A stretch of DNA of 5,810 nucleotides from Oscillospiraceae bacterium (lineage in GTDB: Bacteria > Bacillota > Clostridia > Oscillospirales > Ruminococcaceae): assembly GCA_017424665.1 (NCBI GenBank), contig JAFOYK010000016.1:1-5810 (forward strand), written 5' to 3'. Shown here one piece after another: positions 1 through 5,047 of the stretch (positions are counted from its first letter, which is position 1; the number at the start of each line of letters is the position of its first letter). The position numbers and the translations under genes are program-made. The notes under the pieces were generated by a model that was not told where the DNA came from, did not search any database, and was given only the letters and a program-made list of their open reading frames with translations.

Positions 1-24
1 ATTATAAAACAACTTTATTTATTT

Positions 25-71
25 ATCAATAGTTATGAAAGAAATTTTACATCTTTTCAAAAACTATTGAT
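25..71. repeat. Long imperfect inverted repeat upstream of the 75-residue ORF
   Basis: The outer arms are perfect 10-base complements: ATCAATAGTT at 25-34 and AACTATTGAT at 62-71. Inside them, TGAAAGA at 36-42 pairs with TCTTTTCA at 52-59 with one bulged T, leaving a 9-base loop. The structure ends next to the presumed -35 region of the following gene. No clear T-tract follows on either strand, so it does not look like a standard terminator. It could be an operator, or the remains of a transcript end from beyond the window. The role is inference only. Confidence 0.5.
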
Positions 72-100
72 TTAATTTAAAATTTATAGTATTCTATAAT
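71..100 (+). promoter_or_regulatory. Sigma-A-like promoter for the 75-residue ORF
   Basis: A perfect TATAAT is at 95-100. A weak -35 (TTTAAT at 71-76 or TTAATT at 72-77) lies 17-18 bases upstream, in very AT-rich DNA. Transcription would begin near 107, giving a leader of about 19 bases that holds the GGAGG ribosome binding site at 113-117, 8 bases before the ATG. Confidence 0.55.
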
Positions 101-125
101 CAGTAAATTATCGGAGGCACAGAAA

Positions 126-353
126 ATGCGCAAAGAAATTACATTCCAGGGAAAAAAATACAACATGATCGAAGACGGAGCTTACAAAGACGACAACGGT
201 TATTACATCGTTCACGCTTACGATCCGCTTGAACAGCCCGATCCTTTCGGCTGGCAGAACAGCTTTTATGTTCGCGCAACCGATGAAGATTGCAACAACA
301 TCATCGAAGTAAGAGCATGGTGCCCTTACAGCAAAACCGAAGGTTTTCTTTAA
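126..353 (+). CDS. Small hypothetical protein, 75 residues
   Basis: I do not recognise this protein. It looks like a real gene: an ATG follows GGAGG (113-117) by 8 bases, a TATAAT box lies upstream, and a strong terminator begins 9 bases after the TAA stop. The product is small, acidic and aromatic-rich. It has a Lys-rich start, a run of Tyr and Asp residues in the middle, two cysteines about 10 residues apart near the C-terminus (Cys56 and Cys66), and several Trp. There is no signal peptide or membrane segment, so it is probably a soluble cytoplasmic protein. The alternating charged and aromatic pattern suggests a small beta-rich fold, which is inference. It is transcribed alone and convergent with spoVT, so its neighbours give no hint of function. 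Confidence 0.75.
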   Translation: MRKEITFQGKKYNMIEDGAYKDDNGYYIVHAYDPLEQPDPFGWQNSFYVRATDEDCNNIIEVRAWCPYSKTEGFL

Positions 354-362
354 TTAAAGAAC

Positions 363-390
363 AAAGCGGCGGTCATCTGACCGCCGCTTT
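363..390. terminator. Bidirectional intrinsic terminator between the small ORF and spoVT
   Basis: The arms AAAGCGGCGGTCA (363-375) and TGACCGCCGCTTT (378-390) are perfect 13-base complements around a very short loop. The plus strand continues into a T-rich run (391-399) and the minus strand into TTCTTT-type sequence. It lies between two convergent stop codons (353 and 397), so it can end both transcripts. Confidence 0.93.
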
Positions 391-396
391 TCTTTT

Positions 397-939
397 TTAT
401 TCTTCCATCTGTTTTCCAAGGAAATTTGCAGCGGCGGAAACAAGCTTTGTTTCAGCTTCGCCTGCCTTTTCTCTTCCGTCGGAAAGATAGACAACCGCGC
501 CGCAAACGTCACCCGCCGCAATTATCGCCGCGGCGGAAAGCGCCGCTTTATCGATTCCTTCCACCGGAAAAAGAAGGTTTTCGCCGGAAGCTCCGGTTCT
601 GCTGTAAACCGCACGGCGTTCCATAAGGTCTTCCAGCATCTGGCTTACCCTTCTTTCAATAACTTCCTTTTTCGGAATTCCCGCGGCGGCAACAACGCTG
701 TCCCTGTCACAGATGAGAACGGGACAGCCGCCGACTTTATAGAGCACTTCCGCATACTGTGAAGCAAAAGAAGAAAGTTCGCCGATGGGCGAATATTTTT
801 TAAAAATCACGCCACCTTCGTTGTCGGTAAAAATTTCGAGAGGGTCTCCCTCGCGAATTCTCATTGTTCTTCGGATTTCTTTCGGAATTACAACTCTTCC
901 GAGGTCATCGATTCTGCGAACGATTCCTGTTGCTTTCAT
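397..939 (-). CDS. spoVT: Stage V sporulation protein T (SpoVT), AbrB-type transcription regulator
   Basis: The protein has 180 residues, against about 178 for Bacillus subtilis SpoVT. Residues 1-51 form the SpoVT-AbrB swapped-hairpin DNA-binding domain; the opening stretch (MKATGIVRRIDDLGR, then VVIPKEIRR) is almost identical to the Bacillus protein as I remember it. Residues from about 56 to 178 match the GAF-like C-terminal domain, including LICDRD, a GAVV strand and an ending close to FLGKQMEE. In the family, SpoVT acts as a tetramer in the forespore and adjusts sigma-G-dependent genes, affecting spore coat and germination. The ATG has AAGGAG at 950-955, 10 bases upstream. The gene is monocistronic between two terminators, and a sigma-G-like promoter precedes it. 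It indicates a spore-former, or at least retention of the sporulation programme. Confidence 0.97.
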   Translation of the reverse strand: MKATGIVRRIDDLGRVVIPKEIRRTMRIREGDPLEIFTDNEGGVIFKKYSPIGELSSFASQYAEVLYKVGGCPVLICDRDSVVAAAGIPKKEVIERRVSQMLEDLMERRAVYSRTGASGENLLFPVEGIDKAALSAAAIIAAGDVCGAVVYLSDGREKAGEAETKLVSAAANFLGKQMEE

Positions 940-974
940 TTATATCTATCTCCTTATTTTACAAATTATGATGT

Positions 975-1003
975 TAGTATCTGTAAAAGAAGGGGAAATA
1001 TAC
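975..1003 (-). promoter_or_regulatory. Sigma-G-like promoter of spoVT
   Basis: Read on the minus strand, GTATA (1003-999) fits the sigma-G -35 consensus GHATR. GATACTA (981-975) matches the -10 consensus CATAMTA at 6 of 7 positions. The spacer is 17 bases. Transcription would start near 968, about 29 bases before the ATG and upstream of the AAGGAG site. Known spoVT is sigma-G-dependent, so sequence and biology agree. The AT-rich context makes a chance match possible. Confidence 0.5.
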
Positions 1004-1024
1004 TTTTTGAAATTAAAACGATTA

Positions 1025-1057
1025 AAAAAGAGCGGAGTGAATCACTCCGCTCTTTTT
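1025..1057. terminator. Intrinsic terminator of the dfx-ftn operon, bidirectional form
   Basis: GAGCGGAGTGA (1030-1040) and TCACTCCGCTC (1042-1052) are perfect complements, flanked by A5 and T5 runs that extend the stem. On the minus strand the hairpin is followed by six T residues, 13 bases after the ferritin stop codon at 1070. The plus-strand side also has a T-tract. Confidence 0.93.
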
Positions 1058-1069
1058 GTTTTGCCTGTT

Positions 1070-1582
1070 TTAAAGAACCAAAGAAGGTGCTGAATAAACT
1101 CTTGCGGCAAGTTCCTTATCAAGAAGATAGAGGCTTCTGGGGTCAGAGCCGAAAAGTTCCATTTTGGAAATCATTCCGTTGGCGTTGGTTTCCTCTTCGC
1201 CCTGTTCTTTGATGAACCAATCAAGGAACTGCATGGTGCGGTAATCTTTAACCTTTTCCGCAGCGGAATAGATATCGTTTATAAGGGAAGTTACGTATTC
1301 TTCGTGTTCAAGTCCGGCTTTAAGAACGTCCATTCCGTTTTCAAAAACCTTATCCGGTTTCGGGATTGCTTCAAGAGAAACGGTTTGATTTTCGTTCTGA
1401 AGGTACTGGTAGAACAGCATTGCGTGGTCGCGTTCTTCCTGCGCCTGGATAAGATACCAGTTTGCGAAACCGTCAAGACCTTTTGCGCTGAACCAGTTTG
1501 AAAAATCGAGATAGAGATAGGCGGAATAAAATTCCTTGTTTATCTGTTGGTTTAAAAGTTTATGAACCTTTTTATCCATCAT
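1070..1582 (-). CDS. ftnA: Non-haem ferritin (iron storage protein)
   Basis: The product is a 24-mer-type ferritin that oxidises Fe(II) and stores it as a mineral core in the cytoplasm. With the start at 1582 it has 170 residues, and the ferroxidase ligands fall at E. coli FtnA-like positions: Glu17, Glu50, His53, Glu94, Gln127 and Glu130. Candidate third-site residues Glu49, Glu126 and Glu129 are also present. The motif QAQEERDHA is typical of helix B. An upstream in-frame ATG at 1597 exists, but it overlaps the GGAGG at 1591-1595. That GGAGG sits 8 bases before the ATG at 1582, so 1582 is preferred; another ATG at 1579 follows directly. The gene lies 24 bases downstream of superoxide reductase with no terminator between, so the two are probably co-transcribed and end at the hairpin at 1025-1057. 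Confidence 0.96.
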   Translation of the reverse strand: MMDKKVHKLLNQQINKEFYSAYLYLDFSNWFSAKGLDGFANWYLIQAQEERDHAMLFYQYLQNENQTVSLEAIPKPDKVFENGMDVLKAGLEHEEYVTSLINDIYSAAEKVKDYRTMQFLDWFIKEQGEEETNANGMISKMELFGSDPRSLYLLDKELAARVYSAPSLVL

Positions 1583-1590
1583 ATCGGCCG

Positions 1591-1595
1591 CCTCC
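1591..1595 (-). promoter_or_regulatory. Ribosome binding site deciding the ferritin start
   Basis: The minus strand reads GGAGG, with 8 bases to the ATG at 1582. An earlier in-frame ATG (1597-1595) shares a base with this site and has no Shine-Dalgarno sequence of its own. The longer reading adds five residues and is unlikely. Confidence 0.85.
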
Positions 1596-1606
1596 ATTCG
1601 TTTTTA

Positions 1607-1987
1607 TCAAACGTCGGCTTTCCAAAGACCGTGAAGGTTGCAGTAAGCATATACTTCAACCGGTTTTTCGTCATGAAGAGCGAAAACGGCTTTGGGTGCT
1701 TCGCCGGGCGCAAGGTTCTTTCTGTAACCGCCTTTGTCGGTTTTAAGATAGATCCAGAGGATGCTGTGTTCTTCGCCCATGGGGTGTTCCACGGAACCGA
1801 CAACAACTTTTACAAGGTTTCCTTCGACCTCAACAACGGGGATGTGTTTTTCGTGGCTTGCTTCAACAACGCCGGGTTCAAGGGCTTTCATTTTCTGGCC
1901 GCAGCACATTACCGGAACTCCGGAATCATTTACCATTTCAATAACGTTTCCACAATGTTCGCAAATATAAAATTTATTTTTATTCAT
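1607..1987 (-). CDS. dfx: Desulfoferrodoxin / superoxide reductase, two-iron (class I) type
   Basis: This enzyme reduces superoxide to hydrogen peroxide without making oxygen and is typical of strict anaerobes. The 126-residue protein has both iron centres. The N-terminal desulforedoxin domain supplies Cys9, Cys12, Cys28 and Cys29 for the rubredoxin-like Fe(Cys)4 site. The C-terminal domain carries the catalytic Fe(His)4Cys ligands His48, His68, His74, Cys116 and His119. The EKHIP motif (46-50) contributes the Glu and Lys next to the active site, and the protein ends in the typical CNLHGLW. The ATG at 1987 follows GGAGG (1996-2000) by 8 bases; a TTG at 2002 in the same frame overlaps that site and is rejected. 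The gene is first in an operon with ferritin, which could consume the peroxide and the free iron. The electron donor, probably rubredoxin, is not in the window. Confidence 0.97.
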   Translation of the reverse strand: MNKNKFYICEHCGNVIEMVNDSGVPVMCCGQKMKALEPGVVEASHEKHIPVVEVEGNLVKVVVGSVEHPMGEEHSILWIYLKTDKGGYRKNLAPGEAPKAVFALHDEKPVEVYAYCNLHGLWKADV

Positions 1988-1995
1988 TATAATTT

Positions 1996-2000
1996 CCTCC
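1996..2000 (-). promoter_or_regulatory. Ribosome binding site deciding the desulfoferrodoxin start
   Basis: GGAGG on the minus strand, 8 bases before the ATG at 1987. The longer frame would begin with a TTG (2002-2000) that overlaps this site. Confidence 0.85.
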
Positions 2001-2055
2001 AAGTTTAAATTTATTTTTATTTTAAAAGTTTGGGTATTTTCCTTCTGTGATTCGT

Positions 2056-2084
2056 ATTTTAGCAGGTTTTTATTCTTTTTTCTG
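2056..2084 (-). promoter_or_regulatory. Probable promoter of the dfx-ftn operon (extended -10)
   Basis: The minus strand reads TGCTAAAAT (2064-2056), an extended -10 element. Seventeen bases upstream the hexamer is CAGAAA (2084-2079), a poor -35 box. Transcription would start near 2049, leaving a leader of about 60 bases before the desulfoferrodoxin ATG. A weak -35 with an extended -10 would suit activator control, which is inference. Two copies of a 10-base repeat flank this promoter. Confidence 0.4.
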
Positions 2085-2097
2085 TGATTTAATCACA
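2083..2097. repeat. Palindrome upstream of the dfx-ftn promoter, possible operator
   Basis: TGTGATT (2083-2089) and AATCACA (2091-2097) are perfect complements around a single T. The palindrome overlaps the stop codon of the M14 peptidase gene. There is no T-tract after it on the minus strand, so it is a poor terminator. TGTGA...TCACA resembles CRP/FNR-family or Rex half-sites, but the gap is 5 bases where those usually have 6. The regulator is unknown. Confidence 0.4.
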
Positions 2098-2986
2098 TTA
2101 AAAGAGATTTTATCAGCGCCGGTTTCAATTTTTTATAAATTTTATCAAAATCCGAAAGGGGAAGCGGGTTTTTCCCCGCTCCGATTTCAACGGTGAAACC
2201 CGGGCGGCCGAATTTTTCAATATACCAATCCTTTAAGCCGCCGTGGCTTGCCATTCCCGAAGGGAAGGAAACTTTATATCCGCAGAAAGAGGCAAATTCT
2301 TCCGCCATATCCCGGCTTATCATGGGCGTTTTCGGGCCATAGTACCAATAAATTTCTTCGCCCTGGGAGTGGAAAGACCAGAGCCTTGCAATATCGAAAG
2401 TGCTTATAAAGCCGCAAACGGCCCTTGTTTCCGGTTCCGAAAAAGGCCGCGGGCCGCCATATTGCCTTGGGGCGGGGCCGAAAATTCTGTTTGCTCTTTC
2501 CTGCTCATGCAAAATTTCCCAGCCGGCGCCGAAATTGTGATTGATATCCACTCCCCTTGCGTTAGCGTTCCAATGCTCAAAATCGCCTTTCGCAAGGCGT
2601 TCAATTCTTTTTTCGGAAGAAAAAGCCGCTTTTGCGCCTAGAATATTGATGTTCACCCCATCCGGATTGAGCACCGGCACCGCCGAAAGTCCTCTTTTTA
2701 ATATTGCGGCGGAAATATCTGTTCCGCAAAGCTTTTCCTTTTTCTCAAAAGCTTCGCAGATTTCTTCAAAAAATCGCAGCAAAACAAGGCTTGTCATCCA
2801 CTCGCTTCCGTGAGTGGCGCCGACAAAAAGCACCGAACCCTTTGGCTTCCCAACGGTGAGCACCGGAATTTTCCTTCCGAGCACGGTTTTCCCGATGAAA
2901 AAGCTTTTTGAGCACGGATGTTTTTTCAAAATTTCTTTTATATAAAAGTTTAAATTTTCCGCCGTTGGTTTTTCAAAAAATTCCAA
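2093..2986 (-). CDS. M14 family zinc peptidase, gamma-D-glutamyl-L-diamino-acid endopeptidase type
   Basis: The 297-residue protein keeps the M14 active site. Zinc ligands are His59 and Glu62 (in THGSEW) and His206 (in SFHSQG); the general base is Glu267 (in FTVEIGAG). Arg144 and Asn149 lie in the ARGVDINHNF segment, and YGGPRPFSEPET follows. The overall pattern resembles Bacillus YqgT and ENP I, which cut the D-Glu-diamino acid bond of cell-wall peptides. The canonical Asn-Arg pair that binds a terminal carboxylate in carboxypeptidases is Asn149-His150 here, which fits an endopeptidase better than a carboxypeptidase. No signal peptide is present, so it probably acts in the cytoplasm, on recycled muropeptides or in the mother cell or forespore. 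The start is TTG, supported by GGAGG 9 bases upstream. The exact substrate is inferred. Confidence 0.88.
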   Translation of the reverse strand: MEFFEKPTAENLNFYIKEILKKHPCSKSFFIGKTVLGRKIPVLTVGKPKGSVLFVGATHGSEWMTSLVLLRFFEEICEAFEKKEKLCGTDISAAILKRGLSAVPVLNPDGVNINILGAKAAFSSEKRIERLAKGDFEHWNANARGVDINHNFGAGWEILHEQERANRIFGPAPRQYGGPRPFSEPETRAVCGFISTFDIARLWSFHSQGEEIYWYYGPKTPMISRDMAEEFASFCGYKVSFPSGMASHGGLKDWYIEKFGRPGFTVEIGAGKNPLPLSDFDKIYKKLKPALIKSLLM

Positions 2987-2995
2987 AATAAATTT

Positions 2996-3000
2996 CCTCC
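2996..3000 (-). promoter_or_regulatory. Ribosome binding site for the TTG start of the M14 peptidase
   Basis: GGAGG on the minus strand lies 9 bases before the TTG codon (2986-2984). No in-frame ATG or GTG has comparable spacing, so TTG is the best start. A TTG would reduce translation initiation. Confidence 0.8.
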
Positions 3001-3006
3001 CGCATA

Positions 3007-3035
3007 TTCAATTCTTTTTAAATATATGTTAGAAT
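3007..3035 (+). promoter_or_regulatory. Probable nudF promoter with extended -10
   Basis: TGTTAGAAT (3027-3035) is an extended -10 element with TAGAAT as the hexamer. TTCAAT (3007-3012) is a weak -35 at a 17-base spacing. Transcription would start near 3042, just before the AAGGGGAGG ribosome binding site (3051-3059). The promoter of the divergent M14 gene must overlap the same 80-base gap. Confidence 0.5.
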
Positions 3036-3067
3036 ATTAAAAAATAGGCAAAGGGGAGGCTTTTTTT

Positions 3068-3604
3068 ATGGTTGTTCCGGAAAAAACCAAAAAATCCACC
3101 GAAGTTTTTGACGGCCATATTATGAAAGTTTTTAAAGACGAAATTTTCCTTGGAGAAAAAACCGCTTTCCGTGAGGTTGTTCGCCACAAAGGCGCAACGG
3201 CAATTCTCGCAATTGACAAAAACGGCGAGGCTTTTTTTGTTGAACAGTTCCGCTATCCGGTGGATTCCCCTGTTTTCGAAGCGCCCGCCGGAAAAATCGA
3301 CCCCGGCGAAATTCCGCTTGAATGCGCCAAACGCGAACTTCTTGAAGAATGCGGCGTTACCGCCGAAAAATGGACCGAACTTGGCCCGATGTTTTCTTCG
3401 CCGGGTTTCTGCGATGAAGTTATTCACCTTTTCCTTGCGGAAAATCTTTCCGAATCCGCTCCGGATCCGGACGAGGACGAATTTCTTGACATAAAAAAAC
3501 TTCCTCTTAAGGAAGTTCTTGAGGAAGTTAGAAAAGGAAAAATTCCCGATGCAAAAACCCAAATCCTTGTATTAAGGGTTTGCGATCTTCTTGGAATAAA
3601 ATAA
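3068..3604 (+). CDS. nudF: Nudix hydrolase, ADP-ribose pyrophosphatase (NudF/YqkG type)
   Basis: This enzyme cleaves ADP-ribose to AMP and ribose 5-phosphate, removing a reactive product of NAD turnover in the cytoplasm. The 178-residue protein has a perfect Nudix box at residues 75-97 in the form G-x5-E-x7-REL-x-EE-x-G-V; Glu90, Glu93 and Glu94 are expected metal ligands. A proline 16 residues beyond Gly96 (Pro112 in SSPGF) is a mark of the ADP-ribose subfamily. EQFRYP (59-64) and FEAPAGKID (70-78) are also typical. The ATG at 3068 follows AAGGGGAGG by 8 bases. The gene stands alone, divergent from the M14 peptidase and convergent with the DUF4015 gene, ending at a shared terminator. Substrate preference is from family knowledge; flavin or sugar-nucleotide activity cannot be excluded. 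Confidence 0.94.
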   Translation: MVVPEKTKKSTEVFDGHIMKVFKDEIFLGEKTAFREVVRHKGATAILAIDKNGEAFFVEQFRYPVDSPVFEAPAGKIDPGEIPLECAKRELLEECGVTAEKWTELGPMFSSPGFCDEVIHLFLAENLSESAPDPDEDEFLDIKKLPLKEVLEEVRKGKIPDAKTQILVLRVCDLLGIK

Positions 3605-3612
3605 AAGGAAAC

Positions 3613-3645
3613 AAAAAAAGCCACCTGCAATGGGCGGCTTTTTTT
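3613..3645. terminator. Bidirectional terminator shared by nudF and the rnf-DUF4015 operon
   Basis: A 13-base arm (A7 then GCCACC, 3613-3625) pairs with GGCGGC then T7 (3633-3645). On the plus strand the stem has one A:C mismatch (3623/3635). In the minus-strand transcript the same position is a G:U pair, so the hairpin should be tighter there. It lies between the stop codons at 3604 and 3649. Confidence 0.9.
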
Positions 3646-3648
3646 ATT

Positions 3649-5034
3649 TTATTCATCTGATTCTTTAGGCGTAAGGTCTTTGATTCCCGGTTTTTCTTCG
3701 GTTCCTTCCTGTCCGCTTTCTTCGGAAGAGGAAGCTTCGGAACTTTCAGGTTCCGAAGGTTCTTCCGGAACATAAGGAACTTCCGGAACGACGGGAACTG
3801 CCGGAGCGCTTGGCTGGGAAGGAGCTTCTTCCGGAACGGTTTCGGGTTCCTCCGGAATTCCGGTGAAATAATCGTTATAAAGAAGGAACCAGCCGGCTGC
3901 GCCTTTTCTTTCAAGATATTCAAAAATTCCGGCGGTTTCTTCTTTTTTGAAACCTTCAAAATCCAGAACGGGAAGGATCTTCATTCCGGCAATATTTCCA
4001 AAAGATTCATAGACTTTCGTAAAAACTTCGGTGATATCGTCGGGCTTTCTTCTGAAATAGAAATCGTCGCTGAATTTTTCGCCGATAAAATCGTCGATAT
4101 CGATTGCGGGAGCAAAACCGTCCGCGGAAAGCGAAAAAGGATCCTCGCCGTAAACTCCGGATTCCGTAACGAATTCATAGCTTTCGAAACCGAGAATAAG
4201 ATCAGTTTCGGTGATCACCGTTGCGGAATAAACTCTTTTACAGAACTGGGCGATTATTTCGGAAGCGGAAGTTTCTTCGGAAGAACCTCCGAAATAGGCA
4301 TATTCCATGCCCTCGTCTTCCGGAAGGCGAACCCCTTCGAGAAGGATGGCATCCGCTCCGGCGTCCACAGTATCATAAATAATATCGAGGATATATTTCT
4401 GCGCTGTATCGGAATAGGGGTTGAGCCAGGGTTTTCCACCGTTATCAACGCTGTCATCCAACCAGAGGATTCCGTCGGCGGAACCGTAGCGGATAGCCAT
4501 ATCCGTTGCGTTATAGGGCGCTGTGCTGTCCTCAAAAGCATAGATTCTTGCCACAACGTCAAAGCCCAGATCCTTCGCGGTTTTAATGCGCATTCCAAGG
4601 TTTACGGCCTTTTCGTGGGAAGCTCCTGCGTTTTTAACGCTTACCTGGTCGGAAACGTAGGTTACGGTTCCGGTTTGGGTCTTAACGTCGATAACGACTG
4701 CTGTTACTTCTTCTCCAAGGGATTTTAAAAATCCATGGTAATCGATGGAACTGTAAAGATATTCTTCAGGAACGACCACAGCAACCGTTTCCTTTTCAAG
4801 GAATTCCTCTTCCTCCGGAACAAAAACGGGTTCCTGAGGTTTTTCCGGAACGGGTTCCTGCTGGATTATATCTTTGTTTTTTTCGTTTATGGCCTCCATA
4901 AGCGGTTCATAGGAAAACCAGCCGATTGCAAAAAGGCAAACGGAAATTACCGCAATCAGGACACCTTTTATGATTTTTCCGCGGATAGGATTATATATCC
5001 TTGAGCGGTAGTGTTTTACTTTATATCTTTTCAT
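3649..5034 (-). CDS. Membrane-anchored DUF4015-like putative glycoside hydrolase
   Basis: The 461-residue protein has a basic N-terminus, one membrane segment at about residues 24-42, a Pro/Glu-rich linker (about 60-80), a TIM-barrel-like domain (about 90-380) and a Pro, Ser and Glu-rich tail (about 395-461). The domain matches the putative glycosyl hydrolase family DUF4015 (PF13200) by pattern: VVIDVK (113-118), ARIYAF (162-167), PWLNPY (202-207) and LLEGVRLP (231-238). The last motif is usually close to FDYVRFP, so an Asp is replaced by Glu. The topology puts the domain outside the cell, where it may act on or bind a cell-surface glycan; activity is unproven. The ATG at 5034 has AAGGTG at 5042-5047; a GTG at 5043 overlaps that site and is less likely. 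The gene begins 12 bases after the rnfA stop, so it probably shares the rnf transcript. Confidence 0.85.
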   Translation of the reverse strand: MKRYKVKHYRSRIYNPIRGKIIKGVLIAVISVCLFAIGWFSYEPLMEAINEKNKDIIQQEPVPEKPQEPVFVPEEEEFLEKETVAVVVPEEYLYSSIDYHGFLKSLGEEVTAVVIDVKTQTGTVTYVSDQVSVKNAGASHEKAVNLGMRIKTAKDLGFDVVARIYAFEDSTAPYNATDMAIRYGSADGILWLDDSVDNGGKPWLNPYSDTAQKYILDIIYDTVDAGADAILLEGVRLPEDEGMEYAYFGGSSEETSASEIIAQFCKRVYSATVITETDLILGFESYEFVTESGVYGEDPFSLSADGFAPAIDIDDFIGEKFSDDFYFRRKPDDITEVFTKVYESFGNIAGMKILPVLDFEGFKKEETAGIFEYLERKGAAGWFLLYNDYFTGIPEEPETVPEEAPSQPSAPAVPVVPEVPYVPEEPSEPESSEASSSEESGQEGTEEKPGIKDLTPKESDE

Positions 5035-5041
5035 AGCGAAC

Positions 5042-5047
5042 ACCTTT
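5042..5047 (-). promoter_or_regulatory. Ribosome binding site of the DUF4015 gene, touching the rnfA stop
   Basis: AAGGTG on the minus strand lies 7 bases before the ATG at 5034. It shares one base with the rnfA TAA (5049-5047). This arrangement favours translational coupling. An in-frame GTG at 5043-5041 overlaps the site. Confidence 0.65.

Noticed and set aside
1562..2008. Plus-strand open frame of 148 codons antisense to desulfoferrodoxin
   Set aside because: It has no ribosome binding site and low-complexity Phe/Asn-rich content, and it lies opposite a gene with all metal ligands intact.
2083..2097. Palindrome read as a terminator of the M14 peptidase gene
   Set aside because: The minus strand after it is A-rich (GAAAAAAG) with no T-tract and the stem is short and AT-rich, so a regulatory site is more likely.
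3029..3562. Long minus-strand open frame (177 codons) antisense to nudF
   Set aside because: It is very rich in Phe, Lys, Arg and Asn and has no family features. It arises from GAA/AAA codon use in nudF, whose product carries a perfect Nudix box.
3750..3860. Repeated TTCCGGAA palindromes
   Set aside because: They come from Pro-Glu codons (CCG GAA after a T-ending codon) in the PEE-rich tail of the DUF4015 protein. They are not spaced like a repeat array or a binding-site cluster.
5041..5043. GTG start for the DUF4015 protein, three residues longer
   Set aside because: The GTG overlaps the AAGGTG ribosome binding site, while the ATG at 5034 has proper 7-base spacing. The GTG cannot be fully excluded.
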